Shown: in pieces, positions 9,590 to 17,666 of the stretch
How the letters are laid out: the number at the start of each line of letters is the position of its first letter
Numbering within the stretch: the stretch's first letter is position 1
DNA from: Parasulfuritortus cantonensis
Lineage (GTDB): Bacteria > Pseudomonadota > Gammaproteobacteria > Burkholderiales > Thiobacillaceae
Assembly (NCBI RefSeq): GCF_004337445.1
Contig: NZ_SJZB01000014.1
Coordinates: forward strand, 1-64,000
Direction of reading: 5' to 3'
DNA: 64,000 bases
Notes under the pieces: generated by a model
What the model was told of the DNA's origin: nothing
What the model saw: only the letters and a program-made list of their open reading frames with translations
The model's database searches: none
Program-made: the position numbers and the translations under genes

Positions 9590-10633
9590 ATGGACCTCAA
9601 CCCTGCTGGCAACCGTTCCCTGCTCTACACGCTGCTCTGCGCGGGCGGCCTGTACCTGCTCTACCTGCTCTCGCCCATCCTCACGCCATTCCTGTTCGCG
9701 GCCGCCCTGGCCTATCTGTTCGACCCCCTGGTCGACCGCCTGGAGGCGCGCCGGATCGGCCGCACCTGGGGCACGCTCCTGGTCCTGCTCGGCCTCACCC
9801 TGGCCGTGGCCCTGCTGGTCCTGATCCTGACCCCGCTGTTCCAGGCCCAGACCCGCATGCTGATGACCCAGATCCCCAGGCTGGTGGAGTGGGGCCAGGA
9901 GGGCCTCCTGCCCTGGCTGCAAAGCCGCCTCGGCATCGACCTGGCGGGTAGCCAGACCGAGATACTCGACTGGCTGAAGGGCCATGCCGGCGAGCTGACC
10001 AAGCTCACCGCCTACCTGCCCGCGGTGGGCAACCAGGGCCTGGCCCTGCTCGGCTGGCTGGCCAACCTGCTGCTGATCCCCGTGGTCACCTTCTACCTGC
10101 TGCGCGACTGGGACCGCCTGGTCGCCGGCACCGGCCGTCTGGTGCCGAGCGCCATGCGCGCCCAGGTGGCGGAGGTGGCCCGCGAGGTCGATGCCGTGCT
10201 GTCCGAGTTCGCGCGCGGCCAGATCTCGGTGATCCTGCTGATGGCCCTGTTCTACAGCCTGGCGCTCTGGCTGGCCGGCCTCGACTACGCCCTGGCGGTG
10301 GGCATGGTGGCCGGCATCCTGGTCTTCGTGCCCTACTTGGGCGTGGTGGTCGGGGTCCTGCTCGGCACCCTTGCCGGCTTGGTCCAGGGCGGCGACCTGG
10401 CCACCCTGCTGCCGGTATGGGTCGTCTTCGGCCTCGGCCAATTGCTCGAGGGCATGCTCCTGACGCCCTGGCTGGTCGGCGACCGGGTCGGCCTGCATCC
10501 GGTCGCGGTGATCTTCGCCCTGATGGCCTTCGGCCAGTTGTTCGGCTTCTTCGGCGTCCTGCTCGCCATCCCGGCCTCGGCCGCCCTCCTGGTCGCCTTC
10601 CGCCACCTCAAGGCCCACCTCGACCCGGACTGA
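9590..10633 (+). CDS. AI-2E family transporter (PerM/YhhT type)
   Basis: Inner-membrane protein of 347 residues with about seven to eight hydrophobic helices. It has the family layout: paired N-terminal helices, a soluble middle segment (LQSRLGIDLAGSQTEILDWLK, about 120-140), then the C-terminal helices with LVFVPYLGVVVGVLLG and the motif DRVGLHPVAVIFALMAFGQLFGFFGVLLAIP typical of the family. The substrate is unknown; family members export small molecules or ions. ATG at 9590 lies 6 bases after a TATTCT box (9578-9583) and has no Shine-Dalgarno at normal spacing, so the message may be leaderless. Confidence 0.9.
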   Translation: MDLNPAGNRSLLYTLLCAGGLYLLYLLSPILTPFLFAAALAYLFDPLVDRLEARRIGRTWGTLLVLLGLTLAVALLVLILTPLFQAQTRMLMTQIPRLVEWGQEGLLPWLQSRLGIDLAGSQTEILDWLKGHAGELTKLTAYLPAVGNQGLALLGWLANLLLIPVVTFYLLRDWDRLVAGTGRLVPSAMRAQVAEVAREVDAVLSEFARGQISVILLMALFYSLALWLAGLDYALAVGMVAGILVFVPYLGVVVGVLLGTLAGLVQGGDLATLLPVWVVFGLGQLLEGMLLTPWLVGDRVGLHPVAVIFALMAFGQLFGFFGVLLAIPASAALLVAFRHLKAHLDPD

Positions 10634-10637
10634 AGCG

Positions 10638-11666
10638 GTGGCCGAACCGCTCATCCTGTTCGGCGCCTTCGACCGCCACAACCTGGGCGACATCCTGCTC
10701 GGCCACATTGCCGCGGCCGAGGCGGCACCGCGTCCGGCCATCCATGCCGGCCTGGCCGGGCGCGACCTGACCGTCTGGGGCGGCCACCGGGTACGGCCCC
10801 TGCCCGCCCTGGCGCAGGACTGGGGCGAGCGGCCGGCCGACCTGCTCCACGTCGGCGGCGAACTGCTCACCTGTTCGGCCTACGAGGCGGCCGTGATGCT
10901 GCAGACCGACGCCGACGCCAGGGCGGCCATCGCCCGCTACGACGCCGATCCCGCCGCCCGCTCGAACTGGGCAGCGCGGGAACTCGGCCTGGCCGCCCGG
11001 CTGCCTTATCTGGCCGAAAAATCACTGTTCCGCCGCCCGCGCCGTTTCGAGTACCGCGCCGTCGGCGGGGTCGCATTCGACCGCCTGCCGCCGCCGGCGC
11101 GTGCCGAGGCGGGCCGGCGCCTGGCCGAGGCCGACCGGGTCTCGGTGCGCGAGCGCACCAGCCTTGGCCATGTCGCCGGGCTCGGCATCGCGGCGGAGCT
11201 GGAAGCCGACCCGGTCGGCCGGGTGGCGGCCCTGTTCGGCACCGACATCCGCCGGCATGCCGGCCAAGGCGCGCCCGCCGCCGTGCGGGCCGCTTTTCCG
11301 GCCGGCTACCTGGCCGTGCAATGCGCCGCCGAATGCGGCGACGATGCCGGCCTGGACCGGCTGGCCGCCCACCTCGACGGCCTGGCCCCGGCCGGCATCG
11401 TCCTGTTCCGGGCCGGCGCGGCACCCTGGCACGACGACCTCGACGTCTACCGGCGCCTGGCCGGCAAACTGCCGGAGCGGCCGTTGCGCCTATTCGAATC
11501 GCTGAACGTCTGGGATGTCTGCGCCCTGCTGGCCGGCGCCGAGGCCTACTGCGGCAGCAGCCTGCACGGCGGCATCGTGGCGCGTGCCTTCGGCGTCACG
11601 GTACTGCCGTTTCCGCTTGCGGAACGCGCCGAGAAACAGGCGGCCTACTGGCGCACCTGGGCCTGA
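10638..11666 (+). CDS. Polysaccharide pyruvyltransferase family protein
   Basis: 342 residues, GTG start 4 bases after the permease stop. The fold markers of the PF04230 family are visible: an N-terminal NLGDILL motif, a central SVRERTS, and near the C-terminus YCGSSLHGGIVARAFGVTVLPF. The family transfers pyruvate to sugars or builds related conjugates in cell-surface polymers. No other polysaccharide gene is nearby, so the acceptor is unknown. Confidence 0.85.
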   Translation: MAEPLILFGAFDRHNLGDILLGHIAAAEAAPRPAIHAGLAGRDLTVWGGHRVRPLPALAQDWGERPADLLHVGGELLTCSAYEAAVMLQTDADARAAIARYDADPAARSNWAARELGLAARLPYLAEKSLFRRPRRFEYRAVGGVAFDRLPPPARAEAGRRLAEADRVSVRERTSLGHVAGLGIAAELEADPVGRVAALFGTDIRRHAGQGAPAAVRAAFPAGYLAVQCAAECGDDAGLDRLAAHLDGLAPAGIVLFRAGAAPWHDDLDVYRRLAGKLPERPLRLFESLNVWDVCALLAGAEAYCGSSLHGGIVARAFGVTVLPFPLAERAEKQAAYWRTWA

Positions 11667-11668
11667 AT

Positions 11669-12085
11669 TCAGTCGTCCACGCGGCGAAAGTCGCCCTCGA
11701 TGACGTCGTCGTTGGCGGCGGCACCGCGCGGCCGCCGGATCGGCTCCGGCACCGGCGGCCGGAAACCGGCCCAGACCAGCAGGATCAGGGCGATGGCGTC
11801 GCTGATCGGGCCCGGGAAGATCAGCATCACCCCGGCCAGGAAGCGCAGGCCGCTGGCCTTGAGTGCCTCGAAAGGATTGCCGCCGCCCATCATGGTCGCC
11901 GCCATGACCGGCATGAAGGCGGCCCGTTCCAGGGCGATCAGGGCCGCCCCGGCGGCGACGTCGAGCAGCAGCCAGACCAGGGTCCAGATGCCCACGGCGT
12001 CCCAGATGCGGACGATGCCGATGATTTCCAGGACCGGGAAGGCCAAAGCTATAATCGGCCAGAATCTGGCCAGCGAATTGTTCAT
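11669..12085 (-). CDS. fxsA: FxsA family membrane protein
   Basis: Inner-membrane protein of 138 residues. FxsA in E. coli is known for suppressing exclusion of phage T7 by F plasmids. The family core is visible: FPVLEIIGIVRIWDAVG, two to three membrane helices, and FLAGVMLIFPGPISDAIALILL. The C-terminal tail is acidic (DDVIEGDFRRVDD). The only plausible start, at 12085, overlaps the start codon of the divergent cutA (CATG), so its promoter must lie inside cutA. Confidence 0.88.
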   Translation of the reverse strand: MNNSLARFWPIIALAFPVLEIIGIVRIWDAVGIWTLVWLLLDVAAGAALIALERAAFMPVMAATMMGGGNPFEALKASGLRFLAGVMLIFPGPISDAIALILLVWAGFRPPVPEPIRRPRGAAANDDVIEGDFRRVDD

Positions 12086-12416
12086 GCAAACACCCTCGGC
12101 GTTGATCGTCTTCACCACGTTGCCCGACCCGGACTCCGCCCGGGCACTGGCGCGCAGGCTGGTCGAGACGCGCGTGGCGGCCTGCGTGAACGTGATGTCG
12201 CCCTGCCAGTCCATCTATCGTTGGCAGGACAAGTTGAACGAAGATGGGGAGATTCCCGTCATTATCAAGACCTGCGCCGAAAACTACGACCGGCTCGAGG
12301 CCCTGGTGCGGGAAAGCCACCCCTATGAGCTGCCCGAACTGGTAGCCATAGACATAACGCGCGGCCTGCCGGGCTACCTGGCCTGGATCGCCGCCGAGAC
12401 GATGGAGCCCAAATGA
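12084..12416 (+). CDS. cutA: Divalent-cation tolerance protein CutA
   Basis: 110 residues, a trimeric PII-like fold known to bind copper and other divalent ions. Motifs seen: IVFTTLPDPDSARALARRLVE, RVAACVNV, SIYRWQDKLNEDGEIPVIIKT and HPYELPELVAIDI, all family-typical. A TATAAT at 12050-12055, inside the divergent fxsA frame, is a likely -10 box. The stop overlaps the dsbD start by ATGA, which starts a four-gene run cutA-dsbD-tlpA-ttcA, an order common in betaproteobacteria. Confidence 0.95.
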   Translation: MQTPSALIVFTTLPDPDSARALARRLVETRVAACVNVMSPCQSIYRWQDKLNEDGEIPVIIKTCAENYDRLEALVRESHPYELPELVAIDITRGLPGYLAWIAAETMEPK

Positions 12417-14728
12417 TACGTATCGCCCTGCTAGCCCTGCTGGTCTTGGCCTCGCCCTGGCTGAAGGCGGCCGAGGACGACCTGCTGGAACCGGAGAAGG
12501 CCTTCCTGTTCTCGGCGGCGATGGTCGACGACAAGACCGTGGAGGCGCGCTTCAAGGTCGCCGACGGTTATTACCTGTACCGCAGCAAGCTCAAGTTCGC
12601 CGCCGAAGCGGCCCAGCTCGGCCAGGCGCAGTTCCCGGCCGGCAAGATCAAGGAGGACGAGTTCTTCGGCCGGGTCGAGATCTATCCGGGCGATTTCCGC
12701 GTCCGCATCCCGCTGGCCAAGGCCACCCCGGGCAAGTCGTTCACGCTCAAGGCCGAATACCAGGGCTGTGCCGCCGTCGGCGTCTGCTATCCGCCGCTCG
12801 ACTCCACGATCACCCTGAACGTGCCGGCCACGGCCGCCGCCGCGGCCAAGGCGGAACCGTCCGGCCTGCCCGCCGCGGCCCAGGACCCGGGCCTGATCCA
12901 GCGCCTGAAGCAGATGTCGGGCGGCTATCCGGGCAGCCAGGCGAACGCCGATTTCCTGCCCCCCGACGAAGCCTTCCAACTGCGCCTGGCACCCGGACCG
13001 GACGGCACCCTGCGGGCCAGCTTCACCATCGCCCCGGGCCACTACCTGTACCGCGACAAGATCAAGCTGGCCCTGCAGGCTCCGGCCGGCGTCAACTTGG
13101 CGGCCCCGCAGCTGCCCGCCGCCGAGGAGAAGGACGATCCCAACTTCGGCCGCATGTACATCTACCACCACTCGTTCACCGCAGCCGCCAAGCTCAACGG
13201 CCTGCCGGCCGGTGGCGCCACGCTGGTGGTCAACGCCAGCTACCAGGGCTGCAGCGAGAAGGGCATCTGCTACCCGCCCATCGACAAGACCATCACCCTG
13301 CCGGTGATGCCCAGTGCCGGCGCCAGCCCCGAGCCGGCCGCCGAACCGGCCGCCCAGGCGCCGGCCCCCGCGGCCGCCCAGACCGGCCCCGCGGCCCCCG
13401 CCGCGGACGCGGCGACGGCGCCGGCCGCCTCGGAGACCGACAAGGTGGCGGCCCTGCTGCAGGGCGGCAACTTCTGGCTGGTGGTGGTCAGCTTCTTCGG
13501 CTTCGGCCTGCTCCTGGCCCTGACCCCGTGCGTGTTCCCGATGATCCCCATCCTGTCCGGCATCATCGTCGGCCAGGGCCACCAGGTGACCAAGCGCAAG
13601 GGCTTCATGCTCTCCGTGGCCTACGTGCTCGGCATGGCCATCACCTACGCGCTGGCCGGGGTGGCCGCCGGCATGTCCGGCACCCTGATCTCCAATGCCC
13701 TGCAGAACCCGTGGGCGCTCGGCACCGGGGCGGCCATCTTCGTCGCCCTGGCCTTCTCCATGTTCGGCTTCTACGACCTGCAGCTGCCCAGCTTCCTGCA
13801 AAGCCGCTTCACCGAGGCCAGCAACCGCATCAAGGGCGGCAACATGGTCGGGGTGTTCGTGATGGGCGCCCTGTCGGCCCTGATCGTCGGCCCCTGCGTG
13901 GCCGCCCCGCTGGCCGGCGCCCTGCTCTACATCAGCCAGACCAGCAACGTCGTCCTGGGTGGCATCTCGCTGTTCTCCCTGGCCCTCGGCATGGGCGTGC
14001 CGCTCCTCCTGGTCGGCCTCTCGGCCGGCGCCCTGCTGCCGCGCGCGGGCGGCTGGATGGAGGCGGTGAAGAAATTCTTCGGCGTCCTGCTCCTGGCCGT
14101 GGCCATCTGGCTGGTCGCGCCGCTGCTCTCCGAACTGGTGCAGATGCTGGCCTGGGCCGCGCTGCTGATCATCTCCGGCGTCTACCTGCGCGCCGTCGAC
14201 CCGCTGGTGCCGCACGCCGGCGGCTGGCAGCGCTTCTGGAAGGGCGTCGGCATCATCACCCTGGTCGCCGGCATGGCCCTGCTGCTCGGGGCGCTGGGCG
14301 GCGGCCGCGACCTGCTGCAACCGCTCTCGGTCTACAAGGGCGGCGTCGCCGGCGCGGCGCAACCGGCCGCGGCCCTGACCTTCAAGCGGGTGGCCAGCAC
14401 GGCGGAACTGGACCAGGCGGTGCAAGCCGCCCAGGGACGCTACGTCATGCTCGACTTCTATGCCGACTGGTGCACCTCGTGCAAGGAGATGGAGCACCTC
14501 ACCTTCGCCGACCCGCGCGTCCAGGCGCGCCTGAAGGACGCCGTCCTGCTGCAGGCCGACGTCACTGGCAACCGGGCCGAGGACAAGGCCCTGCTCAAGC
14601 GTTTCAGCCTGTTCGGGCCGCCCGGGATCATCTTCTTCGACCAGAACGGCCGCGAGGTCGCCTACCGGGTGGTCGGCTACGAGCCGCCCGAGAAGTTCCT
14701 CGCCAGCCTGGACAAGGCCGCGCCCTGA
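12413..14728 (+). CDS. dsbD: Thiol:disulfide interchange protein DsbD with duplicated N-terminal domain
   Basis: Carries electrons from cytoplasmic thioredoxin to periplasmic thiol proteins (DsbC, CcmG). 771 residues against about 570-600 usual. Order: signal peptide (1-19); first nDsbD domain with QGCAAVGVCYPP; second nDsbD domain with QGCSEKGICYPP (about 260-275); Ala/Pro linker; membrane domain with TPCVFP and GPCVAAPL; C-terminal thioredoxin domain with YADWCTSCKEME. Each N-terminal copy has its own cysteine pair. The supply of reductant fits the CcmG and c-type cytochromes in the window. TGA at 14726-14728 is followed at once by the TlpA-like gene. Confidence 0.95.
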   Translation: MIRIALLALLVLASPWLKAAEDDLLEPEKAFLFSAAMVDDKTVEARFKVADGYYLYRSKLKFAAEAAQLGQAQFPAGKIKEDEFFGRVEIYPGDFRVRIPLAKATPGKSFTLKAEYQGCAAVGVCYPPLDSTITLNVPATAAAAAKAEPSGLPAAAQDPGLIQRLKQMSGGYPGSQANADFLPPDEAFQLRLAPGPDGTLRASFTIAPGHYLYRDKIKLALQAPAGVNLAAPQLPAAEEKDDPNFGRMYIYHHSFTAAAKLNGLPAGGATLVVNASYQGCSEKGICYPPIDKTITLPVMPSAGASPEPAAEPAAQAPAPAAAQTGPAAPAADAATAPAASETDKVAALLQGGNFWLVVVSFFGFGLLLALTPCVFPMIPILSGIIVGQGHQVTKRKGFMLSVAYVLGMAITYALAGVAAGMSGTLISNALQNPWALGTGAAIFVALAFSMFGFYDLQLPSFLQSRFTEASNRIKGGNMVGVFVMGALSALIVGPCVAAPLAGALLYISQTSNVVLGGISLFSLALGMGVPLLLVGLSAGALLPRAGGWMEAVKKFFGVLLLAVAIWLVAPLLSELVQMLAWAALLIISGVYLRAVDPLVPHAGGWQRFWKGVGIITLVAGMALLLGALGGGRDLLQPLSVYKGGVAGAAQPAAALTFKRVASTAELDQAVQAAQGRYVMLDFYADWCTSCKEMEHLTFADPRVQARLKDAVLLQADVTGNRAEDKALLKRFSLFGPPGIIFFDQNGREVAYRVVGYEPPEKFLASLDKAAP

Positions 14729-14729
14729 C

Positions 14730-15266
14730 TTGAAACACCCCGTCGCCACCGCCGTCGCGGCCGCCCTGGCGCTCGGCCTCGTCAGTACCGGCGCCCTGCG
14801 CCTGGCCCTGCCGCCGCCGCCGGCGCCGAGCAGCGTCGAGGCCGTCGAGATCGGCGCCGTCTGGGCCGCGGCCCTGCCCGACCTGGGCGGCCGCAGCCAG
14901 CCGCTCGCCCAATGGCGCGGCAAGGTGCTGGTACTGAACTTCTGGGCGCCCTGGTGCCCGCCCTGCCGGCGGGAGATTCCGGGCTTCATCCGCCTGCAGC
15001 AGGCCTACGGCAGCCGTGGCCTGCAGTTCGTCGGCGTCGCCCTCGACACCCCGGACAAGGTGGCCGCCTATGCCGACGCCGCCGGCATCCCGTACCCGCT
15101 CCTGCTCGGCGACGAGGCCGCCGCGAGCCTGGCGCGCGCCGCCGGCAACCACCTGGGCGGCCTGCCCTACACCGTGGTCTTCGACCGCCGCGGCAACGCC
15201 GTCGCCAGCCATACCGGCGCCCTGGCCGAAGAGCGCCTGGAAGACCTGGTCAAGCCCCTGCTATGA
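14730..15266 (+). CDS. TlpA/ResA-like periplasmic thioredoxin
   Basis: 178 residues with an uncleaved or cleaved N-terminal hydrophobic segment (AVAAALALGLVSTGAL), then a thioredoxin fold with the active site FWAPWCPPCRREIP (near residue 75) and the cis-Pro loop GGLPYTVVFD. The reading frame begins with TTG at 14730, one base after the dsbD stop; no ATG is available. It is probably reduced by DsbD encoded just upstream. Partner unknown. The end overlaps ttcA by ATGA. Confidence 0.9.
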   Translation: MKHPVATAVAAALALGLVSTGALRLALPPPPAPSSVEAVEIGAVWAAALPDLGGRSQPLAQWRGKVLVLNFWAPWCPPCRREIPGFIRLQQAYGSRGLQFVGVALDTPDKVAAYADAAGIPYPLLLGDEAAASLARAAGNHLGGLPYTVVFDRRGNAVASHTGALAEERLEDLVKPLL

Positions 15267-16012
15267 ATGCCGAAGTCGCCCGCCCCTCCCGCGCGATGAT
15301 CGGCGCAGTCGGCCGCGCGGCCGGCGACTACGGCATGATCCGGGATGGCGACCGCGTCCTGCTCGGGCTCTCGGGCGGCAAGGACAGCCTGTCCCTGCTG
15401 CACGTCCTGCTCAATCTGCAGAAGCGCGCCCCGGTCAAATTCGAGCTGGCCGCCTGCACGGTGGACCCGCAGTCGCCGGAATTCGACCCCTCGCCGCTCA
15501 AGCCCTACATGGCTGAGCTGGGCGTCCCGTATTTCTACGAGAGCCAGCCCATCGTCGAGGAGGCGGACCGGCACATGCAGGGCGATTCGTTCTGCGCCTA
15601 TTGTTCCCGGATGCGGCGGGGCATCCTGTACCGGACGGCGCGCGAGCACGGCTACAACGTCCTCGCCCTGGCCCAGCACCTGGACGACCTGGCCGAGACC
15701 TTCATGATGTCGGCCTTCTTCGGCGGCAAGCTGCGCACCATGAAGGTCCATTACCTGAACGACGCCGGCGACATCCGGGTGATCCGGCCGCTCTGCTACG
15801 TGCGCGAACGCCAGACCCGCGACTTCGCGCTCAGCGCCGGCCTGCCGGTGATCGCCGAGAACTGCCCGGCCTGCTTCGCCAAGCCGATGCAGCGTTACCA
15901 GATGAAGCTCCTGCTGGCCGAGCAGGAACGCCAGCACAAGATACTGTTCGCCAACCTGCTCACCGCCATGCGCCCGCTCATGGGCGAGATGCAGCGCGGC
16001 GACCGCGCCTGA
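15263..16012 (+). CDS. ttcA: tRNA 2-thiocytidine(32) synthetase TtcA
   Basis: Fe-S-dependent PP-loop ATPase that thiolates C32 of certain tRNAs. 249 residues with the PP-loop [13 protein letters not shown] (near residue 35), [10 protein letters not shown] (near 112, the paired cysteines that bind the 4Fe-4S cluster) and CPACF (near 204, third cysteine). [14 protein letters not shown] follows the PP-loop domain pattern. Last gene of cutA-dsbD-tlpA-ttcA. Confidence 0.95.
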   Translation: MNAEVARPSRAMIGAVGRAAGDYGMIRDGDRVLLGLSGGKDSLSLLHVLLNLQKRAPVKFELAACTVDPQSPEFDPSPLKPYMAELGVPYFYESQPIVEEADRHMQGDSFCAYCSRMRRGILYRTAREHGYNVLALAQHLDDLAETFMMSAFFGGKLRTMKVHYLNDAGDIRVIRPLCYVRERQTRDFALSAGLPVIAENCPACFAKPMQRYQMKLLLAEQERQHKILFANLLTAMRPLMGEMQRGDRA

Positions 16013-16036
16013 ACCCGCCCGGGTCCGCCGGGCGCG

Positions 16037-16065
16037 TTGCTATCCTTCTGATTCTCCATTAGAAT
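16037..16065 (+). promoter_or_regulatory. Promoter of the rpsF operon
   Basis: TTGCTA (16037-16042), 17-base spacer, TAGAAT (16060-16065). Predicted start about 16072, giving a leader of about 77 nt before rpsF. Confidence 0.6.
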
Positions 16066-16077
16066 CCTGCCCCTTTC

Positions 16078-16127
16078 CCGGCCTGGCCGGTTTTTCACGT
16101 CCTTGCCCCACCGGTCGCACGGGGGGC
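16078..16127 (+). promoter_or_regulatory. rpsF leader with two hairpins, possible S6:S18 control site
   Basis: The first hairpin is CCGGC-CTG-GCCGG (16078-16090) with T5, like a weak attenuator. The second is GCCCC (16105-16109) pairing with GGGGC (16123-16127), with a loop holding CCG and CACGG. Leaders of rpsF in other bacteria bind the S6:S18 pair through a hairpin with a conserved CCG; this one has the right place and a CCG, but the match was judged by eye only. Confidence 0.35.
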
Positions 16128-16148
16128 TGCAAACCAAAAGGAGCTTCA

Positions 16149-16532
16149 ATGCGACACTACGAGATCGTTTTCATCGTCCATCCGGACCAGAGCGAGCAGG
16201 TGCCCGCCATGATCGAGCGCTACCGCACCCTGATCACCGGCAACGGCGGCCAGATCCACCGCCTGGAAGACTGGGGCCGGCGCCAGCTGACCTACACCAT
16301 CCAGAAGGTCCACAAGGCCCACTACGTGCTCATGAACATCGAGTGCGACCAGCCGACCATGGACGAGCTGGAGCACGGCTTCCGCTTCAACGACGCCATC
16401 CTGCGCCACCTCACCATCAAGCGCGACGAGGCCATCACCACGCCGTCGCCGATGATGAAGGAAGAGAAGGCCCGCAACCTGCTGGCCCCGCAGACCGCCG
16501 AAGCCGCCCCGGCCGAAGCCGCCGCCGCCTGA
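16149..16532 (+). CDS. rpsF: 30S ribosomal protein S6
   Basis: 127 residues beginning [25 protein letters not shown], the family N-terminus. The core contains [29 protein letters not shown]. The C-terminal tail is Ala/Glu-rich, as in many betaproteobacteria. AGGAG is 7-11 bases upstream. First gene of rpsF-priB-rpsR-rplI. Confidence 0.97.
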   Translation: MRHYEIVFIVHPDQSEQVPAMIERYRTLITGNGGQIHRLEDWGRRQLTYTIQKVHKAHYVLMNIECDQPTMDELEHGFRFNDAILRHLTIKRDEAITTPSPMMKEEKARNLLAPQTAEAAPAEAAAA

Positions 16533-16533
16533 G

Positions 16534-16833
16534 TTGGAGCGTAATCGGGTCGAGATCGAAGGCCGCGTCCTCGCCAACGACGGACTGCGCCGCACCCCCG
16601 CCGGACTGGCCAGCCTGAACCTGCGCCTCGGACACGAGTCGCCGCAACGCGAAGCCGGGCATGAACGGAAGGTGCAATGCGAACTGGAAGCCGTCGCCTA
16701 TGGCGACCCCGCCATGAGACTGGCGGCGCTGACGGAAGGCGCAACGGTCGGACTGGCCGGCTTCCTGGAACGCAAGAGCCTGCGCGATCCCCGCCCGATA
16801 CTGCACATCACCGAATTCGAGATTAAGGAGTAA
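16534..16833 (+). CDS. priB: Primosomal replication protein N (PriB)
   Basis: 99-residue single-stranded-DNA-binding OB-fold protein of the PriA restart primosome. TTG start at 16534, one base after the rpsF stop; no other start fits. Family features seen: [32 protein letters not shown] and a C-terminal [11 protein letters not shown] with [10 protein letters not shown]. The place between rpsF and rpsR is the conserved one. Confidence 0.93.
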   Translation: MERNRVEIEGRVLANDGLRRTPAGLASLNLRLGHESPQREAGHERKVQCELEAVAYGDPAMRLAALTEGATVGLAGFLERKSLRDPRPILHITEFEIKE

Positions 16834-16837
16834 CAAA

Positions 16838-17113
16838 ATGGCATTCGTTCGCCGCAAGCCCATGGACAAGAACCGCCGCCCCGCCGGTGGCGCCCTGTTC
16901 CGCCGCAAGAAGTTCTGCCGCTTCACGGTCGAGAAGGTCAAGGAGATCGACTACAAGGATGTCGACGTCCTCAAGGACTTCATCACCGAGAACGGCAAGA
17001 TCATCCCCAGCCGCATCACCGGCACCCGTGCCCACTACCAGCGCCAGCTCGGCGTCGCCATCAAGCGCGCCCGCTTCCTGGCCCTGCTGCCCTACACCGA
17101 CCTGCACGAGTAA
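16838..17113 (+). CDS. rpsR: 30S ribosomal protein S18
   Basis: 91 residues. The middle has [26 protein letters not shown], and [29 protein letters not shown], all S18 signatures. AAGGAG 8 bases upstream spans the priB stop. Confidence 0.97.
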   Translation: MAFVRRKPMDKNRRPAGGALFRRKKFCRFTVEKVKEIDYKDVDVLKDFITENGKIIPSRITGTRAHYQRQLGVAIKRARFLALLPYTDLHE

Positions 17114-17125
17114 GGAGTCGACACC

Positions 17126-17575
17126 ATGGAAATCATCCTGATGGACAAGGTCGCCAACCTGGGCAACCTGGGCGACATCGTCAAGGTCAAGGACGGCTAC
17201 GCCCGTAACTACCTGATTCCCCAGGGCATGGCCAAGCGCGCCACCGCCGCCAACAAGGCCGCCTTCGAAGAGAAGAAGGCCGAGCTGGAAAAGCTGGCCG
17301 CCGAGAAGCTGGTCGCCGCCCAGGCCCGCGCCGAGAAGCTGGAAGGCTTCGAGTTGACCGTCGCCCAGAAGGCGGGCGTCGACGGCCGCCTGTTCGGCTC
17401 GGTCGGCAACACCGACATCGCCGACGCCCTGCAAGCCCAAGGCTTCGACGTCAACAAGGCTGAAGTGCGCCTGCCGGAAGGTCCGTTCAAGGCCATCGGC
17501 GAGTACGAGGTCGTCCTCGGCCTGCACACCGACGTCACCGCCACGATCAAGCTGACGGTGGTCGCCGAGCAGTAA
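17126..17575 (+). CDS. rplI: 50S ribosomal protein L9
   Basis: 149 residues starting [32 protein letters not shown], the L9 signature, followed by the long helix rich in Ala, Glu and Lys (about 45-80) and the C-terminal domain with [16 protein letters not shown]. Ends the ribosomal unit; a terminator follows at 17614. Confidence 0.97.
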   Translation: MEIILMDKVANLGNLGDIVKVKDGYARNYLIPQGMAKRATAANKAAFEEKKAELEKLAAEKLVAAQARAEKLEGFELTVAQKAGVDGRLFGSVGNTDIADALQAQGFDVNKAEVRLPEGPFKAIGEYEVVLGLHTDVTATIKLTVVAEQ

Positions 17576-17587
17576 GCTGCCACGCCT

Positions 17588-17605
17588 TCCCCGCCCAGGC
17601 GGGGA
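17588..17605. repeat. Dispersed palindromic element, copy 1
   Basis: TCCCCGCC-CA-GGCGGGGA followed by TGACGA. A close relative lies at 20795-20818, also just after a gene. The form (CGTTCCCG...CCAGGCGGGAACGA) matches the short intergenic palindromes scattered through many proteobacterial genomes. Confidence 0.5.
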
Positions 17606-17613
17606 TGACGATA

Positions 17614-17645
17614 GACGAAGGCCGCGCAAGCGGCCTTCGTCTTTT
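17614..17645 (+). terminator. Rho-independent terminator after rplI
   Basis: GACGAAGGCCGC (17614-17625), loop GCAA, GCGGCCTTCGTC (17630-17641), then TTTT. A 12-bp perfect stem. Confidence 0.88.
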
Positions 17646-17666
17646 CCGGGCTAGAATTCGTCTCCT

